Source: JBBQUP01 sp038212305
GTDB taxonomy: Bacteria; Bacteroidota; Bacteroidia; Bacteroidales; Marinilabiliaceae
Direction: 5' to 3'
Assembly: GCA_038212305.1 (NCBI GenBank)
Contig: JBBQUP010000105.1
Location: 1 to 11,001, forward strand
Length of the DNA stretch: 11,001 bases
Part shown: piece by piece, positions 7,427-11,001 of the stretch
How the letters are laid out: each line of letters starts with the position of its first letter
Numbering within the stretch: position 1 is the first letter of the stretch
Program-made: the position numbers and the translations under genes
The notes under the pieces: generated by a model
Told to the model about the DNA's origin: nothing
The model's input: only the letters and a program-made list of their open reading frames with translations
The model's database searches: none

Positions 7427-9055
7427 TTAATGGAACTCAAATGCCCCTAAATCGGGTTTGGAATCTCTGGTATAATCATTAAGATCAATTGTTGCCATAG
7501 GTTCTCCTACAGCTTTATCTTTCGCAGGAGAGTTTTCGGTTAACATAAAATCGGCTGCTGATGAGTTTTTAAATAACGGATCTCCGGTAATTGCATTTGT
7601 ACCTGATGCCGTTGTAGCCCCATTTACTATATTATTATCTATTGTGGCATAGCTTTGGTTTTTCCATCTTATTTGGTTGGTGCTTTCTGAAAAAATATTA
7701 TTTCGTATAATGAAGTTGGTATTTTCTGGATTGTCAGCTTCCACAAGTAAACCACAATTTTCCCAATTCGTCCATGTTTTGTCTAATCCGCAGCGTACAA
7801 CTGTATTTTGGTAAATGCTAATGTTTTTTAATGGCCCATTATTTAAATAACCAGCAATCCTTATTCCGGCAGTTTTAATATTATATACCAAATTATCGTA
7901 AACTTTTATGTCAGTTGCAGTTCCACCTTCTTCGCTAGCAACAATAATACCCGATGAGCAATTGTAAACTGTATTCGCATAAACCTCAACATTTGTTATG
8001 TCTTTTGAATACGCGTCGACATATAATCCTAACCGAAAAAGATTGAATACAGTATTGTGGTGAATTTTACCATTAGAACATGAATTTTTGGCATCAATTC
8101 CTTCTCCTCCAATGTTAAGATCCAATAATCGATCGGACACAATATTATATGCCACTTCAAAACTAGCAACAGATGCCATTGTAATACATTCATTGGTTTT
8201 TTGCGTTTTGTCGGAAATATAACACGCCTGTTCAACTTTATTGCTTATTACAGTAATATTTGAAGAATTGGCACCAATAATCCCTGATGCTCCTGTGTTT
8301 TTTGTGTGACAATTTTTTATTTTGATATTGTCACTATATCGAGCCATAATGCCAGCCCATTTTGCATTGTTTATAGTTAAACCATTAATAACAATCCAAC
8401 TTTTGGGCGATGATTCGTTTACGCCGATAATGGTTATGAGTCCGAGCCTGTCGCTCGAATTGCCATCCGTAGAATTACTTCCATCAATAATAACTTCGCC
8501 TTTAACTTCAGCTAAATATGTAATAGGATTGTTAGATGTTCCCGAATTTGATGGTGAAATTTTTGATGTTGGGTAATAGGTTCCTGATTTGATGACCACA
8601 ATATCTCCGGCAACTGCTACTTCTGCTGCTTTATTTATAGTTAAAAAGGGCTTGAATCGGGAGCCATTATTTGAATCATTTCCAGTAGTTGAAACATACA
8701 ATGTGCTAATTATAGTCGATGGATCAGTTACAATGAATTCTGATGAAATTTTACCGGAGGTAAAGTTTTCTGTTGCCGCTTGAGTAGCAGAAATGGTTGT
8801 TATTCCTTTCCCAACAATAGTTACAGTATTTCCGCTAATTGTTGCTACATTTTTATTACTACTTGAGTATGAAAATTCTCCCGTACTTGTACTTTTGGGA
8901 GGAGTTAATTCAAACGGATTATCCCCAATGTTTTTTTCCGGTATTGTAAATTCGGTAATAATAGGATCTAAAAGTGATGGTTCATCTTTCTTATTGCACG
9001 AAAAAATAGTAGTTATAAGTAGCAATATGGATAACCTTAAAAATAATGTCTTCAT
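7427..9055 (-). CDS. Lipoprotein with Ig-like and right-handed parallel beta-helix domains, putative polysaccharide lyase
   Basis: This intact 542-residue protein starts with a lipoprotein signal (hydrophobic core, TTIFSC, Cys20) followed by NKKDE. Residues about 32-112 resemble a bacterial Ig-like group 2 domain (YSSSNKNVATISGNTVTIVG, then GITTISATQA). Residues about 119-160 begin a DUF1565/PL9-like beta-helix: LYVSTTGNDSNNGS, KPFLTINKAA, AGDIVVIKSGTY. Helix coils with repeated N-rich turns follow (NGLTINNA, IKIKNCHTKNTGASG, NGKIHHNTV, VEVYANTV, IKVYDNLV, ISIYQNTV, FIIRNNIF, ATIDNNIV), closing with GDPLFKN, ENSPAKDKA and DLGAFEFH. This architecture is common in surface polysaccharide lyases and suits a PUL beside an unsaturated uronyl hydrolase. 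No catalytic Lys/Arg or calcium site could be assigned, so a non-catalytic or sulfatase/hydrolase-unrelated binding role remains possible. It is probably its own transcription unit. Confidence 0.8.
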   Translation of the reverse strand: MKTLFLRLSILLLITTIFSCNKKDEPSLLDPIITEFTIPEKNIGDNPFELTPPKSTSTGEFSYSSSNKNVATISGNTVTIVGKGITTISATQAATENFTSGKISSEFIVTDPSTIISTLYVSTTGNDSNNGSRFKPFLTINKAAEVAVAGDIVVIKSGTYYPTSKISPSNSGTSNNPITYLAEVKGEVIIDGSNSTDGNSSDRLGLITIIGVNESSPKSWIVINGLTINNAKWAGIMARYSDNIKIKNCHTKNTGASGIIGANSSNITVISNKVEQACYISDKTQKTNECITMASVASFEVAYNIVSDRLLDLNIGGEGIDAKNSCSNGKIHHNTVFNLFRLGLYVDAYSKDITNVEVYANTVYNCSSGIIVASEEGGTATDIKVYDNLVYNIKTAGIRIAGYLNNGPLKNISIYQNTVVRCGLDKTWTNWENCGLLVEADNPENTNFIIRNNIFSESTNQIRWKNQSYATIDNNIVNGATTASGTNAITGDPLFKNSSAADFMLTENSPAKDKAVGEPMATIDLNDYTRDSKPDLGAFEFH

Positions 9056-9134
9056 AACTTAATTTTTAGTTAATAAATTGTTTAAAAAATGAATTTTCTC
9101 ATTCAATTATAAACTAATTCATAATATTATTTGA

Positions 9135-9142
9135 CAAATATA
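9135..9142 (-). promoter_or_regulatory. -7 promoter box for the beta-helix lipoprotein gene
   Basis: Read on the minus strand this is TATATTTG, a perfect match to the Bacteroidota TAnnTTTG -7 element. Transcription would start near 9128, giving a leader of about 70 nt before the ATG at 9055. No clear TTG -33 element is seen; instead a palindrome covers that position, which would fit an activator-dependent or repressed promoter. Confidence 0.5.
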
Positions 9143-9155
9143 CACGTTAATTAAC

Positions 9156-9171
9156 AAGTGTAATTACACTT
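9156..9171. promoter_or_regulatory. 16-bp perfect palindrome, candidate operator between divergent -7 boxes
   Basis: AAGTGTAATTACACTT is its own reverse complement. It starts 13 bp from the minus-strand -7 box (9135-9142) and ends 19 bp before the plus-strand one (9191-9198), so it overlaps the -33 zone of both. This is a common layout for a shared operator. The binding protein is unknown. Confidence 0.45.
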
Positions 9172-9174
9172 AAT

Positions 9175-9201
9175 TTGCACGTGATTGACCTATATTTGCA
9201 A
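9175..9201. promoter_or_regulatory. Shared motif copy 2, also containing a plus-strand -7 box
   Basis: TTGC-N5-ATTG-N2-CTATATTTGCAA matches the block at 6998-7024 at 20 of 27 positions without gaps; all mismatches fall in the two N stretches. It lies about 120-145 bp upstream of the minus-strand lipoprotein start. Its TATATTTG (9191-9198) is also a perfect plus-strand -7 box that could once have served the decayed plus-strand gene. An operator and a promoter are both possible readings. Confidence 0.4.
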
Positions 9202-9227
9202 CTGTAGGAAATGCCAATTGTAGTCAA

Positions 9228-9302
9228 ATGGTGAAAAAATGCGTCATTGGCTGTATTGCGAAGAATTTTCAATTTGCACAAACAACAATTTCTCTTCATT
9301 AA
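9228..9302 (+). pseudogene. Possible N-terminal (signal-peptide) remnant of the decayed plus-strand gene
   Basis: A 24-codon ORF reads MVKKCVIGCIAKNFQFAQ followed by TTISLH and a stop. A basic start, a short hydrophobic part and FAQ before TT look like an eroded Sec signal, as a T9SS cargo would need. It begins 30 bp after the plus-strand TATATTTG box and points towards the pseudogene at 9723. The hydrophobic core is interrupted by KN and is short, so a chance ORF is quite possible. An overlapping 39-codon ORF at 9239-9358 has no recognisable features. Confidence 0.2.
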
Positions 9303-9423
9303 AAACTCATAATAAGTTTTTACGCATAAATATATCTATGTGTTCAATCAAACCATAGTGTTGTATTTTGGCTCAATATGGAATATAGTGGGTAATACAT
9401 CAGCAATAATTCAAAATAAATAT

Positions 9424-9448
9424 TGAATTCCGGCAGCAGCCGAATTCA
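9424..9448. repeat. Inverted repeat / hairpin
   Basis: TGAATTCCGGC and GCCGAATTCA pair over 10 bp with one bulged C and an AGCA loop. On the minus strand it is followed by a moderately T-rich stretch (AATTTATTTTTGAATT-like, not a clean run), so it is at best a weak terminator. No gene on either strand clearly needs one here. Confidence 0.4.
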
Positions 9449-9490
9449 TATGCCCAATACTTCTGTACCATGGGCTTCCCTGTTTGTTAC

Positions 9491-9585
9491 AAACTCTTCA
9501 TTTTTCCCTTCACTTTTCCCTTCGTTCACCCCTCTTTTCCCCTAAAGTGAATTTCCTTGCATTTCGCGAGTTGGATTCTTTATGG
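9491..9585 (+). repeat. Degenerate copy A of the repeat found at 10912-11001
   Basis: Pyrimidine-rich sequence aligns in the same orientation with the repeat at the right end of the window. Shared landmarks in order are AAAC-x-C-x-TCATTT, CACCC, TCT, CCCTAAAG-x-GAA, TTGC, CGC and GATTC followed by TTTA and G's. Copy A carries an extra duplicated TTTTCCCTTC unit (9502-9511 and 9514-9523) and a shorter right half. Similarity is clear around CCCTAAAG and weaker outwards. It ends about 140 bp before the surviving pseudogene sequence. Confidence 0.45.
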
Positions 9586-9668
9586 AATTAAAAAGTGGGG
9601 GAAGAAGCTTTAATTTAGGCAGGTTTCTTCTAACGACACCAATTTAAACTACAATTAACAAATAAATA

Positions 9669-9718
9669 CAACTCATTACTCAAATGCAAATGTAGTGCAA
9701 CTCATTGCAAATGCAATG
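9669..9718 (+). repeat. Imperfect short direct repeat
   Basis: CAACTCATTACTCAAATGCAAATG (shown by its ends, 9669-9692) is followed by a shortened second copy, CAACTCATTGCAAATGCAATG (9698-9718). The two copies differ mainly by loss of ACTC and one base. It lies directly before the first recognisable pseudogene codons and may mark replication slippage or a deletion junction. Confidence 0.5.
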
Positions 9719-9722
9719 CAAC

Positions 9723-10911
9723 ATAATCCTTATAAAAAATGCAAGATCGTATGGAACTCAGCTTTCAAGTGTTGGCAATGGCAAATTTATAAACGTATTT
9801 ATTGTAATAACACATTCTACAATAGTGGGAAAGGCGATATTGGAGGATGGAATTCGAACAGTAACAACTCCAACCTTGTTATAAAGAATAACATCTTTTA
9901 TAGCACAAAATCAACTTATGCTACTTCAATCTCAATCAGCCAAGGACTACCTCCATACGTAATCAGTCACAACCTCTTCTACCCGTTTAAAGCTGGTAAC
10001 AATTTTAATGAATCCAAGCTGGTATCTTCTATAGTAAATCAGAATCCATTGCTAAATAACGATTTATCATTACAATATACTTCACCAGCCCACTCGAAAG
10101 GAGTAACCTTCAATTTCTTTAATACCGATTATTATGGAAACGCTAGGAGTGGCTCCGCTTGGGATTTAGGAGCATTTGAATCTGCAGGTGGTGGTGGTGG
10201 TGGAGTAACCTCCAACTTAATTACCAACCCAAATTTTGATACTGACTTAACAGGCTGGGGCTTTTACTTCAATAATCAAGGATCAGCGGTGGCATCACGA
10301 ATTTGGAGCAATCTAAATAACAGTAATGCCTGTAAAGTACTATATCAAATGTAGGTAGCAATTCTTCAAGTGTTAATTTCAGAACCCCCATCTCCTTGGT
10401 GTCTGAAAAAACATACTCTGTAAAATTCAGAGCTTGGGCACTTGCTCCACGTACAATTGATGCTATGATACAAAAAAGCGCCTCGCCTTATACCACACGA
10501 TGGAGTAAATGGGGTCAAAGTATTACTGTAAATCCAACCACTTATGGTCTGTTTACATTTACCAGCTGGACAACAGAAAATGCCTATTTCTAATTGTTGA
10601 TAGGTGGAAATAACACCACAATTTATTTCGATAACATAGAAGTAATTGAAAGTAATCTTAAATCACTGACAAGCGAACTTATTCCAGTAGAATCAAGCTT
10701 AACCAAAATAAGCATTTATCCGAATCCCGTTATCGACATTCTTAAAGTAAATGTTCCTGCAAAAATGGGCGAACGTATTGTGGTTGAAATGTTCGACATT
10801 CAAGGTCGTCCAATACTTAAAAATAGCTCATATGCCAATGTTGACGGGCAAACTACCGTTGAAATGGATGTTAATTCCGTAGCAAAAGGAACATACTTAG
10901 TGTCTCTAAGA
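9723..10911 (+). pseudogene. Decayed secreted beta-helix / carbohydrate-binding / T9SS-sorted protein
   Basis: Three reading frames together rebuild one protein. Frame 3 (9723 to about 9797) gives IILIKNARSYGTQLSSVGNG and KFINV. A 1-base loss then moves to frame 2 with IYCNNTFYNSGKG, VIKNNIFY, NPLLNNDLSL and DLGAFES, the end of a right-handed beta-helix. A glycine linker from a GGT repeat (10187-10204) leads to a galactose-binding-like module (NLITNPNFDTDLTGWGF). A second 1-base loss near 10338 moves to frame 1 (TISNVGSNSSSVNFRTP onward), and TAA at 10591-10593 interrupts AYF-LLIGGNNTTIYFDNIEV; CAA to TAA would explain it. A T9SS sorting domain follows (IYPNPVIDILKV, FDIQGR, KGTYLVSLR) but stops at 10911. 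The N-terminal helix is missing. The product was probably a secreted lyase or glycan-binding enzyme related in fold to the lipoprotein at 7427-9055. Confidence 0.8.
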
Positions 10912-11001
10912 AAACACATCATTTCCCCTGCGCACCCTCTGACTCCCTAAAGGGAAAATTGCCAACCCGCTGGTGTATAGCAGATTCCTCTTTAGGGGAT
11001 A
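10912..11001 (+). repeat. Palindromic, REP/MITE-like repeat copy B that truncates the sorting domain
   Basis: The sequence turns GC-richer exactly after the SLR codons of the T9SS domain; translation then runs into KHIISPAHPLTP and a stop at 10948-10950 inside the repeat. It holds an inverted pair: TCCCTAAAGGGAAAATTG (10944-10961) against CAGATTCCTCTTTAGGGGA (10981-10999), with a 19-nt loop. Its left part matches copy A at 9491-9585. No transposase is visible, and the element may continue beyond the window. Confidence 0.6.

Larger units (their letters stand above)
9063..9722. other. Gene-free region between the PUL and the plus-strand pseudogene
   Basis: No intact gene is visible in these 660 bp on either strand. 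The left part (to about 9230) is a very AT-rich promoter region for the minus-strand lipoprotein gene. The middle (9230-9490) has only short ORFs and one hairpin. The right part holds a pyrimidine-rich degenerate repeat (about 9491-9585) and a short imperfect direct repeat (9669-9718). The individual elements are listed separately. Confidence 0.6.

Noticed and set aside
8793..9062. Plus-strand ORF of 89 codons opposite the lipoprotein gene
   Set aside because: It is antisense to the signal peptide and Ig-like domain of a well-supported gene and shows no family features; similar antisense ORFs at 8322-8576, 8589-8783, 4405-4689, 2649-2912 and 424-887 were rejected for the same reason.
9669..9718. 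CRISPR-like direct repeat
   Set aside because: Only two unequal copies, almost no spacer between them and no cas genes.
9695..9798. Start of a plus-strand gene at GTG 9695
   Set aside because: The first 30 or so residues of that frame are Trp/Lys/Cys-rich and unlike a beta-helix, while frame 3 over the same bases gives a natural beta-helix sequence; the apparent start is an artefact of a frameshift.
10187..10204. GGT trinucleotide run as a regulatory or phase-variable repeat
   Set aside because: It is in frame and encodes a glycine linker between the beta-helix and binding module; changes of whole repeat units would not shift the frame.
10594..10950. Separate small T9SS protein starting at TTG 10594
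   Set aside because: It is in the same frame as the preceding ORF and continues its carbohydrate-binding module across a single TAA, so it is the tail of the pseudogene.
1..11001. tRNA, rRNA, CRISPR, transposase or integrase genes
   Set aside because: No cloverleaf-like, rRNA-like or recombinase-like sequence was recognised on either strand.

Overview
The window looks like part of a polysaccharide utilisation locus (PUL) from an AT-rich member of the Bacteroidota. The evidence is an adjacent SusC/SusD pair, Bacteroidota-type lipoproteins, leaders without clear Shine-Dalgarno sequences, TAnnTTTG-type -7 boxes, and a remnant of a type IX secretion (T9SS) C-terminal sorting domain. The genus cannot be settled from the sequence.

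Layout. All four intact or edge-cut genes lie on the minus strand, so they read from right to left. At 9055-7427 is a surface-type lipoprotein with an Ig-like domain and a right-handed parallel beta-helix, a putative polysaccharide lyase. It ends at a strong hairpin terminator (7290-7325). After a 480-bp leader come a SusC-like TonB-dependent transporter (6809-3732) and a SusD-like glycan-binding lipoprotein (3711-1984), 20 bp apart, followed by a second terminator (1957-1929). Last is a GH88/GH105-type unsaturated uronyl hydrolase with a C-terminal DUF4861-like region (1794 to beyond base 1), cut by the window edge. The terminators suggest at least three transcription units.

The right end is different. 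Nucleotides 9063-9722 hold no intact gene. They contain candidate divergent promoters around a 16-bp palindrome, and a degenerate repeat. From 9723 to 10911 lies a decayed plus-strand gene for a secreted beta-helix / carbohydrate-binding / T9SS-sorted protein. It carries two frameshifts, one nonsense codon and no recognisable N-terminus. Its sorting domain stops exactly where a GC-richer palindromic repeat begins (10912-11001). A diverged copy of that repeat lies at about 9491-9585, so two same-orientation copies bracket the pseudogene.

How the genes may work together (inference): the beta-helix lipoprotein would cut a uronate-containing polysaccharide at the surface, leaving chains with 4,5-unsaturated uronyl ends. 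SusC/SusD would capture and import the oligosaccharides, and the GH88/GH105 enzyme would remove the unsaturated uronyl cap. The polysaccharide cannot be named from sequence alone. An ungapped motif, TTGC-N5-ATTG-N2-CTATATTTGCAA, occurs upstream of both the lyase-like gene and susC, and is a candidate shared regulator site. No regulator gene is in the window.
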